Counted from the stretch's first letter, positions 25,691 to 35,065 are shown. The stretch: 54,077 bases of DNA from an uncultured Blautia sp. (GCA_934394545.1 CAKRRG010000011.1:1-54077); one strand, 5' to 3'. Notes: generated by a model not told the origin, from the sequence alone. Translations and numbers: made by a program.

Positions 25691-26254
25691 ATGGCGGAGA
25701 CAGGCAGACATACAAATACAACGTCCAGAAGAAGAACTTCACAGAAGCAACGCATGTATGTTGACGGCAATACTGTCCGTAAGGTACAGGAGGTTCCTGA
25801 ACACAGAGAATATCGTCAGCCAGAGCATTCAGTTCGCAAAAGCAAGGCGAAGCCAGAAGCGACACCAGTGCAGCAGACTCATCCAGGCAAGACTCTTAGT
25901 AAGGCCGCCAGGAGAAATCGTGCGAAAGCCAGTAATATGAATCGTAATTTTGCCATATTTCTGGCTGCCCTTGGTATTATTATTGTATTTTGCAGTATTA
26001 ATTATCTGAAATTAAAGACAGAATGTACCAGTAAGAGAACTGAGCTGGCTACCCTTGAATCACAGCTGGCTGAACTTAAGGAAGACAACGATGCCTATGA
26101 GAGTCAGGTGACCTCAAGTGTTGACCTTGAAAGAATACGGAAAATCGCCATCGGCCGTCTGGGTATGAAATATCCAAGCAATCAGCAGACGGAGACCTAT
26201 ACTACTGAGGGCGGCAGCTTTGTAAGGCAGTATCAGGATGTAACCGGGAAGTAA
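25691..26254 (+). CDS. ftsL: FtsL-like cell division protein (septum formation initiator type)
   Basis: A 187-residue bitopic protein. About 84 basic, disordered cytoplasmic residues precede one membrane helix (~85-106). A coiled coil follows (KRTELATLESQLAELKEDN) and then a short extracellular tail with MKYPS, as in FtsL/DivIC proteins. FtsL links FtsQ and DivIC and activates the FtsW-PBP pair. Identification rests on position between rsmH and the PBP genes plus architecture, since sequence conservation is low. The cytoplasmic part is long for FtsL. GAAGGG precedes ATG. Confidence 0.82.
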   Translation: MAETGRHTNTTSRRRTSQKQRMYVDGNTVRKVQEVPEHREYRQPEHSVRKSKAKPEATPVQQTHPGKTLSKAARRNRAKASNMNRNFAIFLAALGIIIVFCSINYLKLKTECTSKRTELATLESQLAELKEDNDAYESQVTSSVDLERIRKIAIGRLGMKYPSNQQTETYTTEGGSFVRQYQDVTGK

Positions 26255-26276
26255 AGGTGAGAAGGCAGGTGTTTGA

Positions 26277-28526
26277 TTGAGTACTTCAAGGAAAAGAATA
26301 AAAAGAAAACCAATTAAAAAAATTAATCACATTATGAAAAATAAGCTGTCAATACTCTTTCTTTGCGTATTGGGAGCTTTAGTCGTTTTATTGGGAGTTA
26401 TTACTTACATTAATTTTCAAAGTGGTGACAAGTATAAGAAACAGGTGCTGAGTCAGGCTCAGCAAAAATACCAGAACCGCACAATGCCAGCGAAACGAGG
26501 GACAATCTATGATCGAAACGGCAACATTCTGGCAACGAGCAACAAGGTGTATAATGTTGTACTGGACTGCAAGGCAGTAAATGCGGATGAGGATTATCTG
26601 GATCCTACAGTGAATGCACTGGTGGAAATATTTGGTCTGGATGAGGGGGAACTTCGAACGAAGCTGACTGCTGAGGCGACCCGTGAGAGTCAGTACCAGA
26701 TCGTAAAGAAGCAGGTTTCCATGGATGATAAGAAAGCATTTGAAGATTTTTGCAGTGTATCAGAGGACGCAAGTCTGTCAGAGAAAGAAATCCAGGAAAA
26801 GAACAATATACAGGGTGTATGGTTTGAAGAAGATTACCTGAGAGTTTATCCATATAATGAACTGGCTTGTGATACCATTGGCTTTACTTTTTCCAGAGAT
26901 ACTGCGGACTATGGAATTGAGGGCTACTACAATAGCAGCCTGACAGGAATTGACGGCCGACAGTACGGATATTTCAGTGATGATTCTAACGTGGAGCAGA
27001 CCATTATCGAAGCTTCTGGCGGAAACAGCCTGGATCTTAGTCTGGATCTTGGAACTCAGCAGATTGTGGAAAAATGGGTAAATGCGTTTAAGGAATCTAC
27101 TGGTGCCAAGAACATTGGTGTTATTGTGGAAGATCCTGCGACGGGTGAAATACTTGCTATGGATGGTGGCGATAGATACGATCTGAATGATCCTCGTGAT
27201 CTTTCTTCCTTATATTCGTCAGATGAAATCGCATCAATGAATGATAGCGATACGATGGATGCTTTAAGTGCAATGTGGAATAATTTTTGTGTCACCGATA
27301 TTTACGAACCTGGATCTGTTGTAAAGCCTATTGTTATGGCTGCTGCCTTGGAACAGGGGAAAATATCCACCAGTGATACCTTTTATTGTGATGGTTTCCA
27401 GAATTTTGGTGTGCCAGGAAATATGACCACCATCAAATGTGCAAACATTTACGGACACGGAATGGAAACTCTTGCGGAAGTAATCGCAAACTCCTGTAAC
27501 GATGCTATGATGCAGATTGGTGCAAAGATGGGAGTTGAGAATTTCCTGAAAGCACAGAGTACTTTCAATTTCGGAAGCCGGACAGGAATCGATCTTCCAA
27601 ATGAGGGATATGGTATTATGCATACGGTTGATACCATGCATGAGACAGAGCTTGCCTGCTCTGCATTTGGTCAGGGATTCAGCTGTACTATGATCCAGGA
27701 AATCAATGCAATGTGCTCTGTTATTAATGGAGGCTATTATTATCAGCCCCATCTGGTGACGAAGATTAAGGATGCCAGCGGTGCAACTGTGAAGACGATT
27801 AGCCCGCTTCTTCAGAAGCAGACCATTTCTTCCAGCATTTCCGCTGATATCAGAAGCTATATGCAGGCCAGTGTAGAGCAGGGTACCAGTATGACGTCAA
27901 AGGTACAGGGGTACAGTTCAGGCGGTAAAACAGGAACTGCGGAGAAATTTCCTCGTGGAAACGGTAAATACGTGGTTTCCTTTATCGGATTTGCCCCGGT
28001 TGATGATCCACAGGTTCTGATCTATGTGGTAATTGACGAGCCAAATGTAGAGGATCAGGCCAGCAGTATTTATCCACAGTATGTGGCACAGGCAATTCTT
28101 TCCGAGCTTCTGCCATATATGAATATTCAGCCAGATCAGTCTACAGACGGAACTGTTCCGGAGACAGAGCTCTGGGAGGACTTTAGCGGTCATGTAAATA
28201 CCATAACAGATAGCCAGATCGATGAAAACGGAAATCTGGTAGACGGAGATGGCAATTTGATCGACTGGGACGGCAATCGTATTGATGAAAATGGGTATCT
28301 TCTGAAGAATGACGGAAGCTATCAGATGAATGAAAATGGAGAGTATATCAAATCTACCAATCTGGAAGGAATTGGTGAGACTTACAGCGGTTCTGCAGGA
28401 GAAACTCTGCCAGAAGCGGTATCGGATACCAATGTACCAGGTCCGCCAGAGGACAATACGGATCCCATTGAGGACAACAATATGGAAAGTGAAGGCCTGA
28501 CGAACGAAGAGGCAGGGCTGGACTAA
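26277..28526 (+). CDS. Class B penicillin-binding protein (FtsI/PBP2 type) with repeat tail
   Basis: A 749-residue division transpeptidase. One N-terminal membrane helix (LSILFLCVLGALVVLLGVITYI) and the dimerisation module (RGTIYDRNGNILATS) are followed by the transpeptidase domain with S347-V-V-K350, SCN at 406-408 and KTGT at 551-554. Residues ~640-749 form an unusual acidic tail with DENGNLVDGDGN-type repeats and a Pro/Asp/Asn-rich end. The start is TTG 26277, read from AGGTG 5 nt upstream; ATG 26334 is a fallback. It probably cross-links septal wall with FtsW. Confidence 0.92.
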   Translation: MSTSRKRIKRKPIKKINHIMKNKLSILFLCVLGALVVLLGVITYINFQSGDKYKKQVLSQAQQKYQNRTMPAKRGTIYDRNGNILATSNKVYNVVLDCKAVNADEDYLDPTVNALVEIFGLDEGELRTKLTAEATRESQYQIVKKQVSMDDKKAFEDFCSVSEDASLSEKEIQEKNNIQGVWFEEDYLRVYPYNELACDTIGFTFSRDTADYGIEGYYNSSLTGIDGRQYGYFSDDSNVEQTIIEASGGNSLDLSLDLGTQQIVEKWVNAFKESTGAKNIGVIVEDPATGEILAMDGGDRYDLNDPRDLSSLYSSDEIASMNDSDTMDALSAMWNNFCVTDIYEPGSVVKPIVMAAALEQGKISTSDTFYCDGFQNFGVPGNMTTIKCANIYGHGMETLAEVIANSCNDAMMQIGAKMGVENFLKAQSTFNFGSRTGIDLPNEGYGIMHTVDTMHETELACSAFGQGFSCTMIQEINAMCSVINGGYYYQPHLVTKIKDASGATVKTISPLLQKQTISSSISADIRSYMQASVEQGTSMTSKVQGYSSGGKTGTAEKFPRGNGKYVVSFIGFAPVDDPQVLIYVVIDEPNVEDQASSIYPQYVAQAILSELLPYMNIQPDQSTDGTVPETELWEDFSGHVNTITDSQIDENGNLVDGDGNLIDWDGNRIDENGYLLKNDGSYQMNENGEYIKSTNLEGIGETYSGSAGETLPEAVSDTNVPGPPEDNTDPIEDNNMESEGLTNEEAGLD

Positions 28527-28543
28527 AAAAGCAGGATACATAC

Positions 28544-28596
28544 CCTCACCGGGAATTGTCATATATTAGTTATGATAATTTCGGTGAGGTTTTTTT
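28544..28596 (+). terminator. Terminator-like hairpin that contains the RBS of the next gene
   Basis: CCTCACCG (28544-28551) pairs with CGGTGAGG (28582-28589). The stem continues through 11 more pairs, including two G-T pairs, past one bulged G, to a 7-nt loop. Seven T (28590-28596) follow, then the ATG at 28597. It therefore has full intrinsic-terminator form while its right arm GGTGAGG is the only visible Shine-Dalgarno for the second PBP. Confidence 0.85.
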
Positions 28597-30327
28597 ATGA
28601 AAAATACGATGACCTTTCACAGAAAAAAGATATGGCTGTTTTTTGTTTTATGTGCGTGTATGCTTTTGGGACTTGCAGGAAGGCTGATTTATCTGATGGG
28701 GGTTCGCTCTGATTATTATTATGAGAAGGCAGAAGCACTTCACGAAAGAGAGCGTTTCATTAAGGCTGCAAGAGGTCAGATCCTTGATGCAAAGGGGCGT
28801 GTGTTGGCAGATAATAAGACCGTATGCACGATTTCTGTGATACACAGCCAGATTAAGGAGCCGGAAAAAGTAATACGGCTTTTGGGAAAGGCACTGAATA
28901 TGGATATTGCCACTATACGTAAAAAAGTTGAAAAAGTATCTTCAATTGAAAAAATCAAGGCAAATGTGGAGAAATCTGTAGGTGATGTGATACGCGGTTA
29001 TGGATTGGATGGAGTAAAGGTGGATGAAGACTACAAGCGGTATTATCCATATGGCTCCCTGGCATCAAAGGTGTTGGGATTTACGGGAGGAGACAATCAG
29101 GGAATCATAGGACTGGAGGTAAAATACGAGGAAATTCTGAAAGGCCAGCCAGGGAAAATTCTCACGACCACAGATGCCAGAGGTGTAGAGCTTGACCAGA
29201 TTGGAGAGAGTCGTATAGACCCGGTGCCAGGAAAAAACCTGAAGCTTAGTCTGGATGCAGATCTTCAGCAATATGCCCAACAGGCAGCGCTTAAGGTGAT
29301 GGAGGAAAAACAGGCAGCCCGGGTATCTATACTTCTTATGAATCCGCAGAATGGTGAAATTTACGTATGCGTAAATGTGCCGGAATTTGATCTGAATAAT
29401 CCATTTGTTTTGCATACAAAGACTGACACAAAGGAAGTGGATAAGGAGAAAAAACAGGAACTTTTGAATCAGATGTGGAGAAATCCATGCCTGAACGATA
29501 CCTATGAGCCAGGTTCTACTTTTAAGATCATTACAATGTCAGCCGGGCTGGAAGCGGGAGTCGTGTCTGTGAATGATCGTTTTTATTGTCCGGGGTATAA
29601 GGTGGTGGATGACAGGCGTATCCACTGCGCAAGGAGAACCGGACATGGTTCCCAGAGCTTTGTGGAAGGCGCCCAGAACTCGTGCAATCCGGTTTTTATA
29701 GAGGTAGGCCTCCGTCTTGGTGTGGAAAAATATTATCATTATTTTCAGCAGTTTGGTCTTTTAAAAAAGACCGGAGTGGATCTTCCGGGGGAAGCCGGAA
29801 CGATTATGCATAAAATGGAAAATATGGGAAATGTAGAACTGGCAACAGTGGCTTTTGGCCAGTCCTTTCAGATTACTCCGATCCAGCTGGCAGCTACCGT
29901 GAGTTCCTTGATCAATGGAGGCAGAAGAATCACGCCCCATTTTGGAGTGTCTGTGCTGAGCAGTGACGGAAATAGTGGCTGGAAACTGGAATATCCGGTA
30001 GAAGAGGGCATCGTTTCAGAAAAGACATCCGAAACTGTAAGAAAAATTTTGGAAAAGGTAGTGGCAGAGGGGTCAGGAAAAAATGCCTATATTGAGGGAT
30101 ATACGGTGGGAGGAAAGACAGCTACTTCCCAGACGCTTCCAAGAAGTGCCAACCGGTACATTTCCTCTTTCCTAGGCTTTATGCCAGTTGAAAATCCACA
30201 GATTCTGGGAATTTGTATCATTCACGATCCCAAGGGGGTATATTATGGCGGAACCATTGCTGCGCCTGTGATCAAGAATATTTTTGAAGCCGTGATTAAT
30301 CAAAAGGAAAACGAACCTATGGGTTGA
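28597..30327 (+). CDS. Second class B penicillin-binding protein (FtsI/SpoVD-like)
   Basis: A 576-residue transpeptidase with an N-terminal membrane helix (KIWLFFVLCACMLLGLAGRLIYL), the RGQILDAKGRVLADN motif, S307-T-F-K310 and SCN at 362-364. The third motif reads K507-T-A-T instead of KTGT. It lacks the PASTA domain of B. subtilis SpoVD and the repeat tail of its neighbour. It may be the vegetative FtsI or a sporulation-type SpoVD; sequence alone does not decide. Its RBS lies in a terminator stem, so output should be conditional or low. Confidence 0.9.
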   Translation: MKNTMTFHRKKIWLFFVLCACMLLGLAGRLIYLMGVRSDYYYEKAEALHERERFIKAARGQILDAKGRVLADNKTVCTISVIHSQIKEPEKVIRLLGKALNMDIATIRKKVEKVSSIEKIKANVEKSVGDVIRGYGLDGVKVDEDYKRYYPYGSLASKVLGFTGGDNQGIIGLEVKYEEILKGQPGKILTTTDARGVELDQIGESRIDPVPGKNLKLSLDADLQQYAQQAALKVMEEKQAARVSILLMNPQNGEIYVCVNVPEFDLNNPFVLHTKTDTKEVDKEKKQELLNQMWRNPCLNDTYEPGSTFKIITMSAGLEAGVVSVNDRFYCPGYKVVDDRRIHCARRTGHGSQSFVEGAQNSCNPVFIEVGLRLGVEKYYHYFQQFGLLKKTGVDLPGEAGTIMHKMENMGNVELATVAFGQSFQITPIQLAATVSSLINGGRRITPHFGVSVLSSDGNSGWKLEYPVEEGIVSEKTSETVRKILEKVVAEGSGKNAYIEGYTVGGKTATSQTLPRSANRYISSFLGFMPVENPQILGICIIHDPKGVYYGGTIAAPVIKNIFEAVINQKENEPMG

Positions 30328-30352
30328 TAAATAAAGGGAAAAGCTTTATACT
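30324..30352 (+). promoter_or_regulatory. Internal dcw promoter before mraY
   Basis: TTGATA (30324-30329), 17-nt spacer, TATACT (30347-30352). It begins on the stop codon of the second PBP gene, giving mraY and downstream genes a supply independent of the 28544 terminator. Confidence 0.8.
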
Positions 30353-30425
30353 ATATAGTGATGTTGCCGATAGGTGATATGTCCGTTTAGATTGAAAAAA
30401 ACGAAAGAGTTAATGAGGTGTAAGG

Positions 30426-31382
30426 ATGGAATTTCATATTGTGATTCCGGTGCTGATTTCATTTGCAATCAGTACCGTATTAGGACCTGTTATTATTCCC
30501 TTTTTGCGTAAACTGAAAATGGGACAGACAGAGAGAACAGAGGGCGTGCAGTCCCATCTGAAAAAAGCCGGAACTCCTACTATGGGTGGCGTGATCTTTC
30601 TGATAGCTACGATTATTACATCATTGTTTTATGTGAAAGATTATCCCAAGATCATTCCGGTGTTGTTTCTGACACTGGGATTTGGAATGATTGGCTTTCT
30701 GGATGATTACCTGAAGGTTGTATTAAGAAGATCTGACGGTCTGCTTCCGTGGCAGAAGTTTTTGCTTCAGGTAGTAGTAACCGGAATCTTTACCTTTTAT
30801 TTAATGAAATATACAGATGTGTCCCTGACTATGCGTATTCCGTTCTGGAGCGGACACTACCTGAACCTGGGCTGGCTGGCTGTTCCGGTGCTGTTCTTTG
30901 CTGTGATCGGAACGGTCAATGGTGTAAACTTTACAGACGGTGTGGATGGTCTTGCCACCAGTGTTACCTTGATCGTAGCTGTGTTCTTCACTGTGGTATC
31001 GATTGGAACCCAGTCTGGAATTGAACCGGTTACTTGCGCGGTTATTGGTGGCCTGATGGGATTTTTGCTTTATAATGTATATCCGGCCAGTGTATTTATG
31101 GGAGATACCGGATCTTTGGCACTTGGCGGATTTGTGGCTGGTGTGGCTTATATGCTGCAGATGCCTTTGTTTATCCTGATCGTAGGACTTATTTATCTGG
31201 TTGAAGTGCTTTCGGTTATGATTCAGGTAACTTATTTTAAGGCAACACATGGTAAGCGTATTTTCAAAATGGCACCAATCCATCATCATTTTGAGCTTTG
31301 CGGATGGTCAGAAACCAGAGTCGTTGCAGTGTTTACTATTGTTACCGCAATTATGTGCCTGATCGGACTTCTGGCCCTATAA
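30426..31382 (+). CDS. mraY: Phospho-N-acetylmuramoyl-pentapeptide transferase MraY
   Basis: A 318-residue polytopic membrane enzyme that makes lipid I from UDP-MurNAc-pentapeptide and undecaprenyl phosphate. Catalytic blocks are FLDDYLKV, NGVNFTDGVDGLA, FMGDTGSLALGG and HHHFELCGW. GAGGTG precedes ATG 30426. In many relatives murD follows; here ftsW does, after a 102-bp gap with no clear function. Confidence 0.97.
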   Translation: MEFHIVIPVLISFAISTVLGPVIIPFLRKLKMGQTERTEGVQSHLKKAGTPTMGGVIFLIATIITSLFYVKDYPKIIPVLFLTLGFGMIGFLDDYLKVVLRRSDGLLPWQKFLLQVVVTGIFTFYLMKYTDVSLTMRIPFWSGHYLNLGWLAVPVLFFAVIGTVNGVNFTDGVDGLATSVTLIVAVFFTVVSIGTQSGIEPVTCAVIGGLMGFLLYNVYPASVFMGDTGSLALGGFVAGVAYMLQMPLFILIVGLIYLVEVLSVMIQVTYFKATHGKRIFKMAPIHHHFELCGWSETRVVAVFTIVTAIMCLIGLLAL

Positions 31383-31484
31383 AGTCCGGGGAAAACATGC
31401 TTTAGTATCATCATAATCCTATCATAGAGTTGTAGAAGACGCATATGTTTTAATTAAGGCAAATGCTGTCAGGAGCAGACCTCT

Positions 31485-32573
31485 ATGATCCGGAAACGAA
31501 ATAAAGAAACGAAAACAGATACGATTCTGTTGCTTTTGGTACTGCTTCTGGCGGTACTTGGGCTGGCAATGCTGTTTTCTATCAGCGAATATAATGGCAG
31601 AGTACGCTTTGGCGACTCTGCCTATTATTTTAAAAAGCAGCTTTTTGCAACCGCTCTGGGACTTGGAGCTATGTATATGGTGTTTGAGACAGATTATCAT
31701 TTTTTTGTACGGTTGGCACCGTGGGCGTATCTTTTGTCTTTGGGGCTTTCTACGGCAGTGCTTCTGGTGGGACAGGAGATCAATGGGTCAAAAAGATGGT
31801 TGAATTTCGGTCCATTGTCTTTTCAGCCTTCAGAGTTTGCCAAAGTAGCGGTGATCCTGTTTCTTACCTGGCAGATTACAGAAAGTAAAAAAACCACAGC
31901 CGGATTCTGGTTTATGTGCAGAACCATGCTGACGCTTCTTCCTATTGTAGGCCTGGTCGGTTCAAACAATTTAAGCACGGCTATTATTATCCTGGGAATT
32001 GGGGCAGTGTTGATTTTTGTGTCAGACCCTGGGTATGCCAGATTTGTAGGAATGGGTGCTGGCGGAGTTGCTGTGATCACAGTGTTTCTGGCTGCAGAAA
32101 GTTATCGGTTGGAGCGGCTTGCTATCTGGCGAAATCCAGAAAAATACGAAAAAGGCTTTCAAACGATTCAGGGGCTTTATGCCATTGGAAGCGGAGGACT
32201 TTTTGGAAGAGGATTTGGAAGCAGTCTGCAGAAGCTGGGTTTTGTGCCTGAGGCTCAAAATGATATGATTTTTTCTATTATTTGTGAGGAAATGGGGCTG
32301 GTGGGAGCATTTTTTCTTATTATAATGTTTGGTCTTCTGATGTGGAGACTGATGGTGATTGCCCTTCACTGTAAAGAATTGGAAGGAACACTGATCTGCA
32401 GCGGGATTATGAGTCATATGGCAATACAGGTAATCCTGAATATAGCAGTTGTAACAAACACCATTCCGAACACCGGAATTACACTTCCTTTTATAAGCTA
32501 TGGAGGTACTTCTGTTGTATTTCTTCTTGGAGAAATGGGGCTGGCCCTTAGTGTAAGTAAGAAACAAAGATGA
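31485..32573 (+). CDS. ftsW: SEDS-family peptidoglycan glycosyltransferase FtsW
   Basis: A 362-residue protein with about ten membrane helices that polymerises lipid II at the septum with a class B PBP. SEDS signatures are NGSKRWLNFGPLSFQPSEF, the FVPEAQNDMIFSIICEEMG loop and PNTGITLPFISYGGTS. AGGAG lies ~8 nt before ATG 31485. The paralogues RodA and SpoVE look alike; FtsW is preferred because of dcw placement. Confidence 0.93.
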   Translation: MIRKRNKETKTDTILLLLVLLLAVLGLAMLFSISEYNGRVRFGDSAYYFKKQLFATALGLGAMYMVFETDYHFFVRLAPWAYLLSLGLSTAVLLVGQEINGSKRWLNFGPLSFQPSEFAKVAVILFLTWQITESKKTTAGFWFMCRTMLTLLPIVGLVGSNNLSTAIIILGIGAVLIFVSDPGYARFVGMGAGGVAVITVFLAAESYRLERLAIWRNPEKYEKGFQTIQGLYAIGSGGLFGRGFGSSLQKLGFVPEAQNDMIFSIICEEMGLVGAFFLIIMFGLLMWRLMVIALHCKELEGTLICSGIMSHMAIQVILNIAVVTNTIPNTGITLPFISYGGTSVVFLLGEMGLALSVSKKQR

Positions 32574-32651
32574 GTACGGATATTGTTTGATTCACGAATG
32601 GGGAAAACCTGCATATTATAGAAGGTAAGAGGCCCTTTAGGAGTGAATGGC

Positions 32652-33911
32652 TTGAATGACCGGATTTACATTGAGGGAGGACATCAGTTAAAGGGAAGTG
32701 TTTGCATACAGGGCTCAAAGAATGCAGCGCTGCCCATGATGGCAGCGTCTCTTTTACATCATGGAACCAGTATACTAAAGGGCTGTCCGAAAATCGCAGA
32801 TGTTTTTTGTATGGAAGAAATTCTGCAAAATCTGGGCGCAGTGACCTGGTGGAAGGGGCATGATCTTTATCTGGACTGCACAAATGCAGATGGCAGTCTG
32901 GTGCCTTTTTCTTTTACAGGGAGAATGCGCTCGTCGGTAATTTTGCTTGGGGCACTTTTAGGAAGAACAGGAAAAGGAAGCCTTGGTTATCCAGGGGGAT
33001 GTGTCATCGGGAAAAGGCCTATTGACATGCATCTTTTGGTGCTGCGCAGTCTGGGAGCTGTCATTACAGAGGAGGGGGAAATCCTGACTGCGAAATGCGA
33101 AAAACTTAAAGGGACAATTGTCTCTTTTCCAAAAAGAAGTGTAGGAGCCACTCAGCAGGGGATTCTTGGTGCTGTGCTGGCGCAGGGAGAATCCATTCTT
33201 CAAAATTGTGCCTGCGAGCCGGAAATTCAGTGGCTTTGCCGGTATTTGCGTTCTATGGGTGCCTGCATTCAGGGAGATGGCAGTGACAGGATCTGTATTC
33301 AGGGAGTTGAACATTTAAACGCAGGCTGTATCCAGGTGCCGCCGGACCGCATTGCTGCCGGCACATATATTTGTGCAGCGGCTGTTACCAGAAGCAGGAT
33401 CCTTCTGGAAAATATTCCGGAAGGAGAACTGGAGTCCTTTTTGGAAGTATATCGGAAAATGGGTGGACAATATAAAGGTAACAGTGGTAAACTAGTAGTC
33501 AATGGAAAAAATGTTCACAGACCGGTGGGATTGGTTGAGACCGGTGTTTATCCTGGTTTTCCTACCGATCTTCAGTCCCAGGTAATGGCAGTGTTGTCTA
33601 CCGTGGATGGCCGAAGCTGTATCCGGGAGACAATTTTCGAGGATCGCTATAAGGTGGCAGAGGAGTTTCGTCACATGGGGGCAGACATTCGGATTTCCGG
33701 CTGCGAGGCAGTGATCCATGGAGGCCGAAGACTTAAGGGAACTTGTGTAAAGGCACGGGAACTGCGGGGTGGAGCTGCGCTGATGCTAGGGGCTCTTGCA
33801 GCAGATGGTGTTACAGTGCTGGAGGGGTATTCTTATATACAGCGTGGCTATGAACATATTTGCCAGGATTTAAAGCAGTTGGGAGCAGCGGTAAAAAGGA
33901 TACAGGAATAA
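32652..33911 (+). CDS. murA: UDP-N-acetylglucosamine 1-carboxyvinyltransferase MurA
   Basis: A 419-residue cytoplasmic enzyme for the first committed step of peptidoglycan synthesis, adding enolpyruvate to UDP-GlcNAc. The Lys-Asn pair is in GSKNAALPMM, and the fosfomycin-target Cys is in PGGCVIGKRPIDMHL, so it looks active. TTG 32652 is chosen because AGGAG (32639-32643) lies 8 nt upstream and MNDRIYIEGG matches family starts. GTG 32643 overlaps that RBS and is less likely. A weak promoter candidate (TTCACG-N17-TATTAT, 32591-32619) precedes it. Confidence 0.93.
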   Translation: MNDRIYIEGGHQLKGSVCIQGSKNAALPMMAASLLHHGTSILKGCPKIADVFCMEEILQNLGAVTWWKGHDLYLDCTNADGSLVPFSFTGRMRSSVILLGALLGRTGKGSLGYPGGCVIGKRPIDMHLLVLRSLGAVITEEGEILTAKCEKLKGTIVSFPKRSVGATQQGILGAVLAQGESILQNCACEPEIQWLCRYLRSMGACIQGDGSDRICIQGVEHLNAGCIQVPPDRIAAGTYICAAAVTRSRILLENIPEGELESFLEVYRKMGGQYKGNSGKLVVNGKNVHRPVGLVETGVYPGFPTDLQSQVMAVLSTVDGRSCIRETIFEDRYKVAEEFRHMGADIRISGCEAVIHGGRRLKGTCVKARELRGGAALMLGALAADGVTVLEGYSYIQRGYEHICQDLKQLGAAVKRIQE

Positions 33912-33914
33912 TAT

Positions 33915-34985
33915 ATGAAATCACTCAAAATGAAGCTGATATACAGAAAACATAAGAAAGAGATTCTTGGTACCCTGGGGGCAGTTCTGCTGGCAGGGCT
34001 TGTCTTTTTCTTTTCATACTTTCGTGTAACGAATGTGGAGGTAATGGGAACTACTCGTTATACAGATGAACAGGTAAAGGCAATGGCTTTGCAGGGAGTG
34101 TTTACGGATAATTCCGTTCTTGCAGTTTTGCTCCATTCCAGGGTTGAGGTAGAAGGTGTGCCTTTTGTGGAAGGCTTTCATATTACCAGGATTTCCCACA
34201 ACACGATTTGTGTCAGTGTGAAGGAAAAAAAGGCTGTGGGGTGCATTCCTTATTTGGACAGCTATGTATATTTTGACAGGAATGGTATTTTTATAGAAAG
34301 CTCCCGGACAAGAGATGAACTGGTGCCTTTTTTTGATGGTATAGAGGTAAGTCATGTAATCGAAGGGGAGAAGCTTCCTATCAAAGGAAGTACCGTTCTT
34401 ACCACTGCAGTGGCGTTGGCAACTATTTTCCAGAAAAATGATGCCATACCGGATCATATTGAATTTGATACCAGTTATCAGATTACCCTCACTTATGGGG
34501 ATATCCAGGTTATGCTTGGAAAGGACGAGTATCTGGAGGACAAAATGACCCGTGTCAGTGCGATTCTGCCTAAGCTTTCCGATAAAAAAGGAATTCTTCA
34601 TCTGGAAAATGTAAATGATAATTCCAAGACGATTACCTTTGAGCAGGATCTTGGTGAAGATGGAGTGATCGCCAGTGTGGATACCGCTGCAGCGTACGAG
34701 AATGCATTGGCAAACTGGCATGGAGGTTATGACTCGGAAGGAGATTATACCGGTGCCGGTGAGTATGACCAGAATGGAAATTATGTGGGACCTGAGCCGA
34801 CAGAGGAGAGTATTGCTGCAAACGGCAGCTGGCTTGGAGGTTATATGGAAGATGGAAGCTACACCGGTTACGGTCAGCTAGATAAAGATGGAAACTATGT
34901 AGGTCCCAATCCAAATGATGGCAGTGAGGATGATAATGAAGATGATAACCAAGATGATTATCAGTCCTACGATCAGGAGCAATAA
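33915..34985 (+). CDS. ftsQ: FtsQ/DivIB-like divisome protein with repeat tail
   Basis: A 356-residue bitopic protein with a short basic cytoplasmic start, one membrane helix (ILGTLGAVLLAGLVFFFSYF), a POTRA domain (VTNVEVMGTTRYTDEQVKAMA) and the beta domain to ~residue 255. An unusual extracellular tail follows with two ~26-residue repeats (from ~270 and ~308) built on GGY-DG-YTG-G-DQNGNYVGP, ending in an Asp/Asn/Gln-rich stretch. DivIB stabilises FtsL-DivIC. It starts 3 nt after murA. Confidence 0.88.
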   Translation: MKSLKMKLIYRKHKKEILGTLGAVLLAGLVFFFSYFRVTNVEVMGTTRYTDEQVKAMALQGVFTDNSVLAVLLHSRVEVEGVPFVEGFHITRISHNTICVSVKEKKAVGCIPYLDSYVYFDRNGIFIESSRTRDELVPFFDGIEVSHVIEGEKLPIKGSTVLTTAVALATIFQKNDAIPDHIEFDTSYQITLTYGDIQVMLGKDEYLEDKMTRVSAILPKLSDKKGILHLENVNDNSKTITFEQDLGEDGVIASVDTAAAYENALANWHGGYDSEGDYTGAGEYDQNGNYVGPEPTEESIAANGSWLGGYMEDGSYTGYGQLDKDGNYVGPNPNDGSEDDNEDDNQDDYQSYDQEQ

Positions 34986-35036
34986 AGGAAAGACCGCATA
35001 ATTCGCGAAAAAAGTATAAAAAAACAAAATTAGTGG

Positions 35037-35065
35037 TTGATAAATTCACAAAAAAAATATATGAT
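35037..35065 (+). promoter_or_regulatory. ftsZ promoter
   Basis: TTGATA (35037-35042), 17-nt spacer, TATGAT (35060-35065), in the 159-bp AT-rich gap before ftsZ. The leader is ~70 nt. Confidence 0.8.

Noticed and set aside
31383..31484. A promoter or missing murD remnant between mraY and ftsW
   Set aside because: No -35/-10 pair with proper spacing and no coding similarity to MurD is visible in the 102 bp.
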